Shown here piece after piece: positions 48,120 to 60,819 of a DNA stretch of 64,000 bases; position 1 is the first letter of the stretch; each line of letters begins with the position of its first letter. Made by a program: the position numbers and the translations under genes. The stretch spans positions 399,734,770 to 399,798,769 of the forward strand of contig NC_056738.1 of NCBI RefSeq assembly GCF_019279795.1. Direction: 5' to 3'. Under the pieces are notes generated by a model that worked only from the letters and a program-made list of their open reading frames with translations, was not told where the DNA came from and did no database searches. This DNA comes from Protopterus annectens (taxonomy: Eukaryota > Chordata > Ceratodontiformes > Protopteridae).

Positions 48120-49020
48120 CAAACTTACATTTATATAAAAAATCAAATTATATTAAGTACATAATTATAAATCTTGTACATTACAAATCTATAATCTAAG
48201 CAACATTACATAAATTAAATTCCTGCCTTCTCTTAAATATCATTCCTCTTCCAGAACATTTTTTTCTGCATGTATTGTTCCTATGATTTCCATTTTTTTC
48301 TGTATAATTTACTCCCACCCTTTTCTAAAGATCCCACTTCCTGTTCTTTTGTCTTTGTTACAATATTTACTACTACAAGTATAGTTGGCTTAGACTTGGA
48401 TTTCCATTTTCTAGTAATTGCATTTTAGCAGCCACCAGACTTAAACTTAACCAAGTCCTTACTGTGTCTAGCCAATTCAGATCCTGTGCCCCAGCTCATA
48501 AACAAAAAATAATTTCCTTAGTTACAGTCATTTGCTCACCCAGTATTCCAGGCTCTGTAGGAATTTTTAAAGTCTGCCAGCTCATTACACTTCTAAAAAC
48601 ATATGTTCCCAGTTACCTCTTTCTTTCTCATCACACCTCCAACACTTGCTATCTACCTGAGGAAATATTCTTTGGAGTGTAAAAGTGTCTACACTTCTGG
48701 GCAAAACCCTTAAATCTTCTAGACTTTGTTGTTTTTGGGGAACCATGCATATGTCCTGCCATTGTTTCTTTGTGAATCGCATATCTAATATTTCTTTCCA
48801 ATCTTTTCTGACCTCTTCTGATTGACTCGTATAGTTATCATGCAGTATCTTATATGCCCTACTAATTACCCCTTTTTTAACATCAACACCTGTTATAGAT
48901 TCAATTAAAAATTCAACCAGTGCAAGTCTTTCTGTAAGGATTCCCCTACCCTGTTCTCTTTGCCTGTATTCTGATATCAGTCACTGATAGTGAAGGCAAT
49001 CACTAGCCTATAATCCACAT
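48120..49020 (-). mobile_element. L1/Tx1-like LINE, ORF2 C-terminal fragment
   Basis: The minus strand contains FTKKQWQDICMVPQKQQSLE and KCWRCDEKERGNWEHMFLEV (frame 48585-48782), the conserved cysteine block that follows RT in L1-superfamily ORF2. It aligns with 330-1260. Its 5' truncation point is at about 49020, where the two copies stop matching. Confidence 0.65.
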
Positions 49021-49877
49021 TTCTTATTGGCCTCAAAGATCAGTTTCACTTTGAGTTTTAGCTGCTCAGGGAAAAAAGGTAGGAGACTGGTGACAGAATA
49101 GTTTTCACTTCTGAAGATGTTTTTTTCTCTAAATTGTATGTTACTTCTATTTAAGTATAACAATATTGCAGTAGCCCTTAATTTGAGAGGATGGGGAGAG
49201 TACTTGTCACATAAATTAAGCAATAAGTGGATAAGACAGTAATTGGTTAATTGTATATTGCAAGCCAATAATTACATTGTATAAAGAATTGGAAAATATG
49301 CAGAAATGCTGGATAAAGGAAGCTGTGTTGTGCTGCATCTTCTGTGGGATTGAGTTTGATTGGAATTGAATAACTCAAATGGAAGAATGTTAAATATTTA
49401 GCATGTTTATGCAGAGAGAGGGGCAAATAGATTGCTGCATGTAGATTTAGCAAAGGGTTTTGTTTTTCTCAGCTAAGTAACTTAAAAGATGCAAAGTTGA
49501 AAACGTGATAAGTGGTAGAAGGAAAGCATCTGCAGATGCACTTGAAATAAAGTAGATATAATTCAGAACTTGACTAGACGGAGTGTGTTGTAACTGACCC
49601 TTAAAGAAGCTTCTAGAGAGAGAGGGAGAGCATAAGAGAACAACTTAAGTTCAACTGGGCAAAAACATACACCCTACTGAGAGGGGAAAACAACTAAAAA
49701 AGAGGAAAATTATTAGCTTCTGAATGCAAATACTGCCCCATTCGGTGCAGTATGAGAGACACTGTTGAATAACTAATGAGGTAGATCTATAACTGCTAAA
49801 GGTTGGTCAGGACTTTTTTTTTCCTTATAACTAACAAATTAACATTTCACTAAATGCATGTAAGTGGTTTTCTATGC

Positions 49878-49980
49878 TCCACAAAGGAAACGTTAAACAA
49901 CAACTGTTGGTTTATTACATTGTACAATTACATTACAAAGTAATAAACCGACAGTTGCTGTTTAACATTTCCTTTGTGGA
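49878..49980. mobile_element. 103-bp hairpin element
   Basis: Arms of 41 bp (TCCACAAAGGAAACGTTAAA... and ...TTTAACATTTCCTTTGTGGA) pair with about four mismatches around a 20-bp centre. This is a probable minimal MITE. Target duplication is unclear. Confidence 0.7.
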
Positions 49981-51300
49981 TTATTCTTACACCTCCTACT
50001 GGTACCTTTCATTGATTGTTTCCTTGGTTTCTTGGTTTTTAGGTACCGGACCTATTTCTTTTTTATTTGGTTTTCTATGCTGGGGCAGGGAATAAAAATT
50101 AGAAACTGGGAGATATTAGCTGTAGAACAACCACAGACAAAACCACGTACTGTAAAGAACTTTACTTTCTGGGTAAGTAAAGCCTGTCATAGATCTAGCG
50201 GGGGGAGTTGAACTTTCTCTCTTCCTTTCAAACTGTGTAGTTGTGTGTGCTGTGAATTTGCAGTATATGAAAAAGGTGGATGGGCTGTTTATTGAAGCTG
50301 TACCAGCCAACTGCAGGCATATAAGTTCCCAGATGGAATATTATGTGCAAAAACAGTCTGGTATTATTAGTGATAGTAATGTTTACTTGATAGAATGGTT
50401 ATGCTGTCACTATTAACATGGAATGTTAATGGCCTTACCAAGACAGATTAAAGGCAAAGTAGTAATATGCATTAAGATGTGTAGGTGCAAATAGCAGTGC
50501 TATGAGAGATGTATACTTCTGCAGGAATGGGCATGTAAACTTAATAAGGTAAGGGTTTCTGGGTGTCTGCTGCATTGGTGTTTATAATTTTGCTGGATTT
50601 GGTCTGTGTGCCTGGACTTTCTCCACTGAACATTTGCTGGTTATTTAATTACTATAATATTTTATTTTATTTTATTTTGGATAACTGCTGTATGGATGTT
50701 GAACTTCATTAACTGTTGCTTTTGAATTAAATATTACACATTCTAAACATACATAGAAATTTTCATGTCTTACAATATTTGCTAATCTGTTTTAAATTGC
50801 ATTTCACTTGTGCTTCTCTTTCAGTTATGTATAGAAGCACTTATATAACATTGCAGTTGAAGCTGAAGAATATTAGGGCCAGAGAAAGAGGAGCATAATT
50901 TTAATGGTTGAGGTAGGGGCTGTAATGGTGATATAATTAAAGAAAAAGGTAGAACTAAGATTTATGGGAGTGTGGGGTTATTGGCAGGGAAGGAGGTTTA
51001 CTTTGGGTGTCTTTGTATTCTCCCAAGATAAACATGTTTCAGCTGAGAAGGATTCGGGGGGGGGGGGATAGGTTTTCAAACAGGAATTTAAATTCTGGGT
51101 GGTGGTTGGAATTTTGATTTGTAACAGTGAGGGTGTATCAGGTGACCAACAAGGGAGGTTACAACTTGGAGAGGGTAGACAATATGAAATAATTTGGTAT
51201 GGAGGATATTATTTTAGTAGCAGGAGTTCAAATAAAATGTGCAGGTTATTCTGCAAGAAATAGTGGATGTGCCAAGGTGGATAGAATCTGTGAACCATAT

Positions 51301-53302
51301 GAGGTTATAGGTTCATAGGTTCATACTGGGCTATCTGCCCGAGGGCATTTACAAGCCTAGCCCATCGTTTTGTGGCTTACGCCACCCCTTTAGTATGGGG
51401 AACTATACCCATTATTTTGCTGTGCCTCTGTCGAGCAGTGACACTGAGGTAATCCCTGGGGTATATCTGCGATCTCCCATCCATTGGTCAAGATTTCTCT
51501 TGAACAAGGCCAGCGAGGTGCTCTGCCTCACATGTACCGGGATTTTGTTCCACAGCATAGGGAGTCTTTGGGTGATGAATCTATCCCTCCAGCACGTCCT
51601 ATTAATAGCCGTGTCAAGGTTTAAGTCTCCGCCCTTGTGGCTCTGATGGATCTAGATTTTTGAGGTGAAGCATATTCATCAAATCTGGGTTTGACATGGC
51701 CTTGTATGTTAGGCAAAGGTCACCTCTGAGCAAGCGGTGCGACTGAATAGAGCTGGAGTTCTTTCAGTCGGGCAGCATAGGACAGATTTTGAGACCCTTT
51801 ATCCTTTTGGTGAGGAACTTTGTGGCCTCTCCAGCTGCTGCAAGTGTCGGGTCAAATACATTCCGAATGGGGCATTGTACTCAATCATTGGTCTGATGAG
51901 TGATGAGTAAAGGGAGACTATGACCTCCTTGATCTAGATGAGAATCCCTTCATGATAAGGTGGGCAATGTAGAAGGTCTTCCTAACTACTTTAGCTACAT
52001 GGGTGTCGAATGACAGACTACTATCAACCTGGGTCCCCAGGTCCCTGATAACTTCTTCTGTGCTCAGTGGATTGCCACCTATTTGGTAGCTAGGGGTAAC
52101 CTTGTTTTTCCCGAAGGGTATGACTATGCATTTTTGGCATTTAACTTTAGGCCGTGGCTCTGGCACCAGTTATCCGCTTTCTGTGAGACCCTTCTGAAGG
52201 ATATCTGTGTCAGATGTGTTTTCTACTATGGCGCCAGTTTGCAGTCATCTGCAAACTTTGTCAGCCATAACCCTCCTGTGTTTGCTTGTACTGAAAAGTA
52301 GATGCCAAACAAGAGTGGGCCCAGGACTGAGCCCTGTGGGACACCACTTGTGACAGGCTTTGAGTCTGACATGGCGCCAGCAGCTCTGACCCTGTGGGTT
52401 CTGTCACTCAGCCAGTTTGCAACCCATCTTGTGATGTATGGGTTGACATTTAAGCTGATGAGTTTTTCAATGATACCCTAATGGGGTATTGTATCGAAGG
52501 CCTTAGCCAGATCGAGGTAGGCTGTATGGACTGCCTTTCCTCATCAATGGCTTTGGTGACTGTTTCAAAAGTCAACCAAGTTTAAAAGGCATGATCTGCC
52601 TTTGACAAAGCCAAACTGGGTTGGATCCAAAGTCTGCAAATTCCCTATGTCTTTATTTATGAGGTCCATTATGATCCTCTCCATGGCTTTGCAGATAAGG
52701 CTTGTCAAGCTAATGGGCCGGTAATTTCCAGGGTCGGTGGAGGGACCGCCTTTGTGAAGTGGTACCACAGTTGCAGTGCGCCACTCCTGGGTGCGTATCC
52801 AGAGGTAAGACTTTGATTAAACAGCTGTCCTAGCTGTGGGTTTAATTCCTCATTGAGTTCATGGAGCACACAGCCGGGGACACCATCAGGTCCCATGGAT
52901 GCTGTGTTTTTGCTTTGGAGAGAGCAGTTCTCACTTGGGCGCTGGAGATGTTTGGGGGCTGCAATCGTTTGGTATAGATATCTCTCCTTTTGGGGAGGGG
53001 AGAAGTTTGCACTGAACCTGTCAGCCAGTATGTTGGCAATGTCTGTAGGATCAGTAATCTTCACATCATTTTGAACTAGCTCTGAGCATATCTGGGAGTT
53101 TCCTCCCAGGTTTCTAACATAGCTAAAGAAGGCCTTATGATTGTCTTTTGAGTCTTTAGCTATTTTTCTCTCGAAATTTGCTTTGGATGATTTTATGAGA
53201 GCTCTTAGTTTTTTACTTATAGTGATCAAGGGTGTCTTACCTTTTAAGGATTTTGCTCTATCTTGTAGTAGCTTCCTCCTTTTGTTGTAGAGTTTGTTTA
53301 TG
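51301..53302 (-). mobile_element. 5'-truncated CR1-like LINE inside the L1-like element
   Basis: The minus-strand text is very close to the copy at 19675: frames 51918-52166 (VTPSYQIGGNPLSTEEVIRD), 52565-52768 (YRPISLTSLICKAMERIIM) and 52705-53229 (KNTASMGPDGVPGC). It ends in CCTATGAACCTATGAACC-type octamers at 51301-51325 and is truncated in the endonuclease-RT linker at 53302. GTTAT occurs at both borders (51304 and 53300), a possible short target duplication. Several small indels break the frame. Confidence 0.85.
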
Positions 53303-55296
53303 GTTATTCATTTGAAAGTAGTGAGACTTGTCCAGTTAATGATATCTGACTGTCCCTATGTGAGGATTAGGATCCATATTCATGCTTACAAAGAAGAGAG
53401 AGACACTAGTGCTTTCCTGCATACTAACTTAAAAGAAAGACTGGGTAAGTTAAATTCTGAATCTGCTAGGGAAGATAGAAACTGCCCTTGATGGGGGTAA
53501 CAAGCTTATGGGACAGGTTGAAAATGGATCTCAAAAATACGAGAAGTGTGGGAGAGAGGAAATAATTAGAAGGGTTTGCAAAAGTTAAATCACTGCAGAA
53601 TAAAAATCTTTCAGAAAGGGAGGAGAAACAGAGCAGAATGCTAAGGAAAATGTGCATTTAGATAATGCACATGACTTCAGAATAAAGTATTGTTAAGCTG
53701 ATCCTTTTTGACAGTAATCACAGAGTGCAAATAATTGCCAGCACGCAATTAATTGTCAGCACAACAACTAAGGCAACAGAAATTAGAGAGGTAGTAAAAC
53801 TCAAGACTCAATAAGAATAATGGAGATCCCAAACAAAGTGGAAATATTTGGAAATCTTATGAACATTAATATAAGGCTAAGGAATGGAGATGTCAGGGTA
53901 AGCTGAAATTGAATGAAAATATTTAAATAAGATTAGATTTCCTGATAATAGAAGTTCAATTGCTGACGGGATGAATAGTGAAGAAACATAAAACTGATGT
54001 GTAGCCAGTCAGTAAGGACATCTGTGAGAATAAGATGGCATTCTTATAGAAGTCTGAAAGTTAGAGAGGAAGAAATTCATAGAGTTGGATGGCATTGTTT
54101 AGTAATGCATTGGAAAGGAAATGAAGTGCCAGTATCCTAGAGGAAAGCAGTAGTGGAAGTGTTGCCAGAAGAGGAGAAAGATTCCCTATACCCAACATTA
54201 TATAGACTAGTTTCTATTTTAAGTCTTGATTGTAAAAGTGTTTGACTGTATTAACAAAGAGAATGCTTTAGTAAATGTGGATCAGTGTGGTTTTGTGGAA
54301 AGGAAGCCTCTGACCTATAATACAGCAGCAGTGATTCAAAGGGAATTGGACCACTAAAATGTGATTTACTCTTGGTTAACTTTGATGCAGAGAAAGCATT
54401 CAGTAGGGTCTGTTTGGATTTTATGTGAAGAGCAGTGGCAGTATTTGCATTTCCCCTCTAAAACAATACAGTTAGTAGTGATAATATATGAACGAGATTA
54501 GTATTTTGGATTGAAGCCTTTAAGAAAAATGGTAGTAACCATACACTATTACATTTATAAAATGACAGAAAGGGAAGACAAATGTACTGTGGGACTGAAG
54601 CAAGGAGATTATTTCAATAGACAAATGCACAGGGTGCACAGTTTTTAACAGGAGGTGGCTGGAAGTAACTGGTGGAAATTAGTTATGAAACCAATATACT
54701 GAGGACAGATACAGAATGGTAGAAAGCTAAACAGATGTTTGACTTGCAGGTTAAATATTGTGTTATGTGTCAGGGGTTAATAATGAGTAGAGACAAAAAG
54801 AGAAAGTGAAAGACCAGCCTTGAGGGAGTTTCTAGCGGACCCAGTAACAGATGCTGTAATCAGAAAAGGTATGATAAGTGAGGTGTGTACGATTCTTCAT
54901 AACTACTATAAGAACCAATCAGACAAGCTTAAAAAAGAATTGGGAATGAGAACTGACAGGTAAATTACAAAGGAGCAATGGGAAGAGAATTGTTGGGCAC
55001 CTAAATGAAACTTCAGGATATTTGTATGAAAATGTTTTACACAGGTATTTTTTATACTGTATGTAGATTTCAAAGGATCTTCCCTGAAATGGGAAGTATG
55101 TGTTGGGTATTTGAAGGGGAAGGCATTTGGGACGTGTTTAGGGAATATGCTTAGTTGACTGATTTTTTTTTAAAAACTCCTTACAGAAAAAAATCATACA
55201 GTTGGGGGGATCAAATGTAGTAATTAAGGACATGATCTCTTTGAGCTGGTCTTTAGTGGAAGAAGTGTCAGGATGTAGGAAGATGGTATACAGAAG

Positions 55297-55586
55297 TGAA
55301 GGCCGCGGTGGTGCAGCGGTTAACATTGTCACCTCACAGCAAGAGGTTCTCCCATTTCGATTCTCAGCTGAAGCGCCTTCTGTGTGGAGTCTGCATGTCA
55401 TCCCTGCGGTTGAGTGATGTTTAAAGACATGCAGGTAGGTGTGTCCATGAATGGGTGTGCCTTCTTTGAAGATTGGGCATCGGGCTGGCAACTCGGCGCC
55501 ATAAAATCCACTGCCAATCATTAGTGGACTGGAGTTCCACTGTAGTGACCCCTAACCGGGAAAAAACGAAAGAGTTTTTTATTGTT
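55297..55586 (+). mobile_element. Full-length tRNA-SINE, 12-bp TSD
   Basis: The head GGCCGCGGTGGTGCAGCGGT, B-box region CCATTTCGATTCTCAGCTG, GTGTGGAGTCTGCATGTC, and tail GTGACCCCTAACCGGGAAA are in the same family as 15012-15294. The flanks GGTATACAGAAG (55285-55296) and GGCATACAGAAA (55587-55598) are an imperfect target duplication. It is inserted in the old L1-like LINE. Confidence 0.85.
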
Positions 55587-55984
55587 GGCATACAGAAAAG
55601 CAACAATAAAAAATGGAAAAGACTAAACCAACTTTTGAGGATGTAGTGAGCATTGTAAAAGAAAAGGAGGTGAGACCTTTAAGGGGGAAAGAAAGGGTAT
55701 ATAAAATTGCATATTTAGTATCAATACATACAAACTAATAGTTGAGATGTGTGAATAGGTGTAGAAAATATGAAGGCATGATGTAAAGATTTAGTATTGA
55801 AGTTGTGAGGAAATGTGTGTAATGCATGAAGATGACAATGGAAATATTCTTGAAATGTTTATCGTTAAAAGAAAAAAAGTTCATCCTCACTTGCAGTTTA
55901 ACTTAGTCTCGAGCATTTTTTAAATCTCTGTACAGTATGGTTCCAGTATCATGGTTTAGTTATCAGGAACCAACCTGTACTTTA

Positions 55985-56084
55985 GGGTCTATATTACGTG
56001 ATCGAATTATCACAATAGCCAATGCTCTAAAGTGCAAAAATGCAGCACATTGAAACCATTATTGTGGGGGGCCGTGCCCCCCCA

Positions 56085-56155
<71 letters not shown>

Positions 56156-56258
56156 AACTCCGAGATCGCACTACAGTGAGGAAAGACTTCGGTGTGCTAT
56201 ATTTTCACTCTTTTAGAGCGTTTGCTATTGTCATCATTCGGTCACGTAATATAGACCC
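55985..56258. mobile_element. 274-bp inverted-repeat transposon, 9-bp TSD
   Basis: TGTACTTTA flanks both ends (55976-55984 and 56259-56267). Termini are GGGTCTATATTACGTGATCG at the left and, reversed, GGGTCTATATTACGTGACCG at the right; the arms stay alignable for about 70 bp (CAATAGC.AA.GCTCTAAA). The centre holds a GC-rich hairpin (GTGGGGGGCC-GTG-CCCCCCCAC, 56065-56084) and a (TA)n run. The 9-bp duplication suggests a Mutator-like MITE. Confidence 0.85.
56083..56153. repeat. (TA)n microsatellite inside the transposon
   Basis: This is a pure TA run expanded within the 274-bp element. Confidence 0.97.
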
Positions 56259-57059
56259 TGTACTTTATGAACTTCCCTTTCCTTGGAATCAAAGGGAGGG
56301 AAAGCACTCCCACTTTTTTTTTTTCAAAGCTTAACCTCCCGCATGCTTTGGCAGAAGAGTCTGTCTAAGCCTGCATGACGTACCACATACATTAGGGGTC
56401 CAGATGGAGTGATGATAAAATCAGCAAGCAAGTGAGTAGTATTGTTGGAATTGAATTCATTCTCAAATCTTGGGGATCCTGCTTTTGCAAACTCTCACCA
56501 AGATGACACTTGTATATAAACTGTATTTTATGTAACATATATCATGGACAAAAGTGAACCCAGCTGTCTTTTTTTATTTTTTAACCTACAAGTCCAAGGA
56601 TAAAAAGTGCCCAGTCCTGGTAGTGCACTGGTAAAAATGACAATGTAGAATCTTCAAGACATGGAAACATTCCTACAAAGGGGTTTGGCCAGGCTCAGGG
56701 AGAGTTTGGCTCCCTGTTGTAGAAGGAAGTAGCTGTCCACAGAATTCACAAAAACTGACAGCCCAAAAAGAGCCAAAAAGATGATGGAATGGACTACTGA
56801 GAATAAAAAAGAAATTATGTATTGTTACTGTTAAGCAAGAAGCCCTGAATTTCCAGATAGAATATATTGAAAAAGATTGAGAGAAATTAGAGGAAAGAAA
56901 AATATTTGCACAAGAAAAACTGTCAAAAGCTTCAAATGCAAATGTGTGTTCATTAATACAACCGATTCATGAAAAACATTATATAGACTAAAATATTGAG
57001 CTGTTTGGAAAAAGAAGCAACTGATGAAGTGCAAAAATATAAAGAACAAAGCCTACATA

Positions 57060-58987
57060 TTTTTGAAAGGTATCGGGAAAGAGAGATCTGATGCGGTGTA
57101 ATATTTATGCAGTGGAGAAAGCCAAACTAATCAATGCAAAAAAGCAGCACCAAAGATATTTGGAGACAAATGCAGGCAAAGGCATGCAGATAAAGAAGAC
57201 TTCCCAATACAAAAAATAATCTCACAAAGGTCATAGAGCTGAAGATTAGTAAAGCTGTTAAATAGACGCTAAAGTTATGGAATGCCTGCGAAGTGAAGGA
57301 TTTAGTGTATAAATGTGTAATGCAGGTTATGTCACAGCATTGTGGAACAATGAGCCCCCAAAGTAAGGAGAAATAGGAGGAGTGGGAGACCTCTGAAGAA
57401 GAAATATGGTCATGGGAAAAAGAAAGAGATTTGATATGTGCAATATTTATGCAAAGGACAAAGCAAAAACTAATCAATGCAGCAAAACAGCACCAAAGAT
57501 ATTTGAAGAGAAATCCAGATATGGAAAATTTTACAATACAAAAAAATAAGACTGGGAAGTAGAAAAGAGGATTCGTAATGGAAAAGTCAAAAAAGTAGAA
57601 AAGAGGATTAGTAATGGAAAAGTCAAAAAAATAGAAACTGAAGATATGGATTACCTGTGAAGTGAAGGATTTAGTGAAGAAGATCCAATGTTACTTCACA
57701 GCATGATGGAACAATGAGTCCTCAAATTAAAGAGAACCAGGTGGAACAGGAAGCATCTGATCAGTTGAAACGTGAAGATACTGTGGAGTCTTCAGCAGGA
57801 AGCCAGTACAGAAGTTCAGTTGGAGTTCACAGCAAGGGAAGAAACAGGAAATGGTGGCAACTCTGACACAGTTAGTGTTGTGGAATGATAGGCCAGTGAA
57901 TTCCCATGTTAAAGAGCAACAGATTATGCAGGATGCAGCTGAACAGAATATGTCACAGGAAGATGCAGCTGAAGAGAATGTCACAGGAGGATGATCTGGA
58001 ATTTAACGTCTGGCTAAAAGTATTTACATTGTTGTACAAATACTTAACCCTAAGTAAAAACTACTTGTATGTGCATACCAAACAGACACCAGCCTGGTTA
58101 ACAACAGGAAAAACAATACACTTGAGTGAACCTGCAGTAAGGTATCCTAAAAACTATAGACCAATAACTTGCTGTCTGACTTTGCCAACAGAGTCTATAA
58201 TCATTTAGAAGAAAACTCAATCATGGAAGAAGAGCAAAAGGGTAACAAAAGAAAGTCTCATGGAACAAAGATCATTTGTTGTTGAAATCCTAATGGAGAA
58301 TTCTAATCCTAATGGAGAATTCTAAAAAGGTGACGACTAAGTATGTGATGGATAGATTACAAAAATCATTTGACAGCATCCCACATTTGTGGATAAAGGA
58401 GTGCTTACAGATGCACAAGATGCACTAGACATTGATCAGGTTACATAACAGTGACAAACCACTTTGCAGCTATGCCGTGATAAAGGACAAATTATTATCC
58501 CAGGAATAAAAATTCAAAGGGGGATTTCCAGCATCTCTCTTTGTCACTGCTGCTCTTTTGTCTTGTCCTTAACTGATTTAAGCTATCTAATGGTCATGGT
58601 TACAATTTCGCTAGACAGCAACAAAGTGTAAAGACTTCTCTTCTTTTTATGGATGATTTAAACTGTACATCTCATCAGATGAGGCGCTAGAAGTGGTCAG
58701 AACTTTCTCAGATGACGTAAGAATGTCATTTGGAGCTGATAATTGTGCAAAAGCAACATTTAAACCAGGAAAGCTGCAGCATCAAGAAAATGTCAGTCTT
58801 GGATAGGAATGCAGTATAAAGGAACTTGAGCAGGAGGAGGTGTATAAATGTTTGGGAATTTAATGAAGGATCAACAGTAAAATATGTATAAATGCGAACA
58901 AATCTCAGTAAAGAAAACTTTCAAATTAATACTGAAAACAGCCCTGGCATCTAGGAAGAAAGTCCAAGCTATAAACCAATTTGCTGT
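57060..58987 (+). mobile_element. Old R2-superfamily (restriction-like-endonuclease type) LINE
   Basis: The plus strand contains decayed RT text: LTTGKTIHLSEPAVRYPKNY then RPITC at 58090-58180, an EEQKG block near 58230, FDSIPH near 58370, FYMDDLNCTS-like motif C near 58650, and VVRTFSDDVRMSFGADNCAK with ATFKPGKL near 58690-58780. These match the PKNYRPITCLPT...FSDDIRMSFGLDKCAK type reverse transcriptases of the R2/NeSL/R4 group. Two copies of a segment (57085-57200 and 57420-57545; IFMQRTKQKLINAAKQHQRY in the second) indicate an internal duplication of about 335 bp. It is cut at 58987 by a CR1. Confidence 0.6.
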
Positions 58988-59101
58988 TTATAGGTTCATA
59001 GGTGTGTACTGGGCTAATGGCTCAGGAGCCTTTACAAGCCTAGCCCATAGGATTACCCTGAAATCGTGCCACCCGACCTTAGTTCCCAGTGCCTCTGTCA
59101 A

Positions 59102-60534
59102 TTAAAGCCACTGGAGTGATCCCTGGGGTGAATTATCTATTTCCCATCCACTCAAGATTCCTCTTGAAGAGGGCCAGTGAGGTGCCCTGCTTAACATGTA
59201 TGGGAAGTCTATTCCATAGCATGGGCAGTCTCTGGAGCATGTGGTACAGAGGGATTGGGATTTCTTTAGATGTAGCATTTCCAACACAGCTGGGTCAGAC
59301 ATGGCTTTGTAAGTCAAGCGGAGATCGCCTCTAAGTAGGCGATATGAGACAGAGAATAGTTGACGTTTTTTAGTCTGTCCATATAGGACAAATGTTTAAG
59401 GCTTAGGATCCTCTTTGTGAGGTACTTTTGTGGCCTCTCCAGTTGTTGCAGGTGTTTAGTGAGATACTTGCCAAATAGGGCATTGTGCTCAATGATGGGC
59501 CTAATGAGGGAAGAGTAGAGGGAGACAATGACCTCTTTCTTCCTGGATGCAAAACCCTTAGTAATGAGATGTGCCAAATAAAAGGACTTTTCTGACCACA
59601 ATGGCAATGTGGTGGTCAAAAGAGAGGTTGCTGTCAACCTGTGTTCCCAAATCTCTTACAACGCCTTTTGTGTTCAGTGGACTACAATTGATGTGGTAAT
59701 TCATGGGAACTGAGTTTTTCCCAAAGGGGACGATGACACATTTTTTGGCATTGAGCTTAAGTCCATGGTGCCCAGTCATTGGACTCGGTGAGGCCTTTCT
59801 GTAGGATGTCAACATTACACGGGGAGTTAATAATAGCTCCCAACTTGCAATTGTCTGCGAACTTTGTCAGCCAGAGTCCCTCCATGTTGGCTTTGACTTC
59901 AGAGAAGTAGATACCAAACAGGAGAGGACCCAGGACCAAACCCTGTGGGGCTCCACTTGTAACTGGTCGACAGTCTGACTTGGAGTTGGATACTTTCACA
60001 CTGTGGGTTCTACTTGTGAGCCAGTTTTCAACCCACCTAGTGATATAAAGGTTGATGCCTAGTTTAGTGAGTTTCTCTGATTCCTGAGTGGAGAATGGTA
60101 TCAAAGGCCTTGGCCAGATCAAAGTAGGTTGTATGAACCAAACCACCTTGCCTTCATCCACAGCTCTGGTGACTGACTCAAAGAAGTTGACCAAGTTGAG
60201 CAGGTATGATCTACCCTTCACAAAACCAAACTGTGTAGGATCCAGAGTTTGGAGATTCCCAATATCCTTGTTTATTAGGTCCATGATGATATGTTCCATA
60301 GCTTTGCAATATCAGACTTGTCAGGCTGTTAGATCAAACAAACAAAGTCAGGCTAATGGGGTGATGGTTCCCAGGGTCTGTAGTCACTCCTCCTTTGTGA
60401 AGAGGGATAACTGTAGCAGTGGGCCACTCAGTAGGGACAAAGCCTGAGGTGAGGCTGTGATTAAACAGGGCACACAGGAGGAGGTGTCCGTTCACTCTGT
60501 AGTTCATGTAGAACACAGCCAGGGATATTGTCAT
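59102..60534 (-). pseudogene. CR1-like ORF2, reverse transcriptase part
   Basis: Segments in several frames: LQTLDPTQFGFVKGRSYLLN, then motif A decayed in PTLIWPRPLIPF, motif B SGAPQGLVLGPLLFGIYFSE, motif C LTKFADNCKLG (the second catalytic Asp of FADD is Asn here), and RPIIEHNALFGKYLTKHLQQ. The catalytic-site change and frame breaks make it inactive. Confidence 0.8.
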
Positions 60535-60819
60535 GTCCCATAGAAACTGTATTCTTGGCCTTGGACAGTGCTGTTTTAACCTGTGCAGCAGTAATACTGG
60601 GTGCCTGGCAATCTACTGGTATTGTGACTGGTCCCTTGGGGGGGTAAAGTTGGCACTGAATCTGTCTGCCAATATATTGGCAATATCTGTTGGTTTGGTA
60701 TAGGAGGTACCATTGTGCAGTAGCTCAGAGCAAATCTGGGTATTGCCGTTTAGATTATTTACATAACTATAGAAGGCCTTGTGGTGACTTCTGCTACAAT
60801 TCTGCTTTCATAGCTAGCT

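Larger units (their letters stand above)
50395..55700 (+). mobile_element. Old L1/Tx1-like LINE, cut by a CR1 and a SINE
   Basis: The plus strand holds an L1-superfamily ORF2 in order. At about 50420 the endonuclease start reads TWNVNGLTK. At 51200-51290 a NSGCAKVDRI block appears. After the CR1 insertion (51301-53302) the reading resumes at 53337 with MISDCPYVRIRI, matching the ISDHxPV end of the endonuclease. RT text follows near 54200-54420 (VDQCGFVERKPL and NFDAEKAFSRV, motif A). A SINE interrupts at 55297-55586. Many stops and shifts make it an old fossil LINE. The continuity across the CR1 supports the assignment better than any single piece. Confidence 0.65.
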
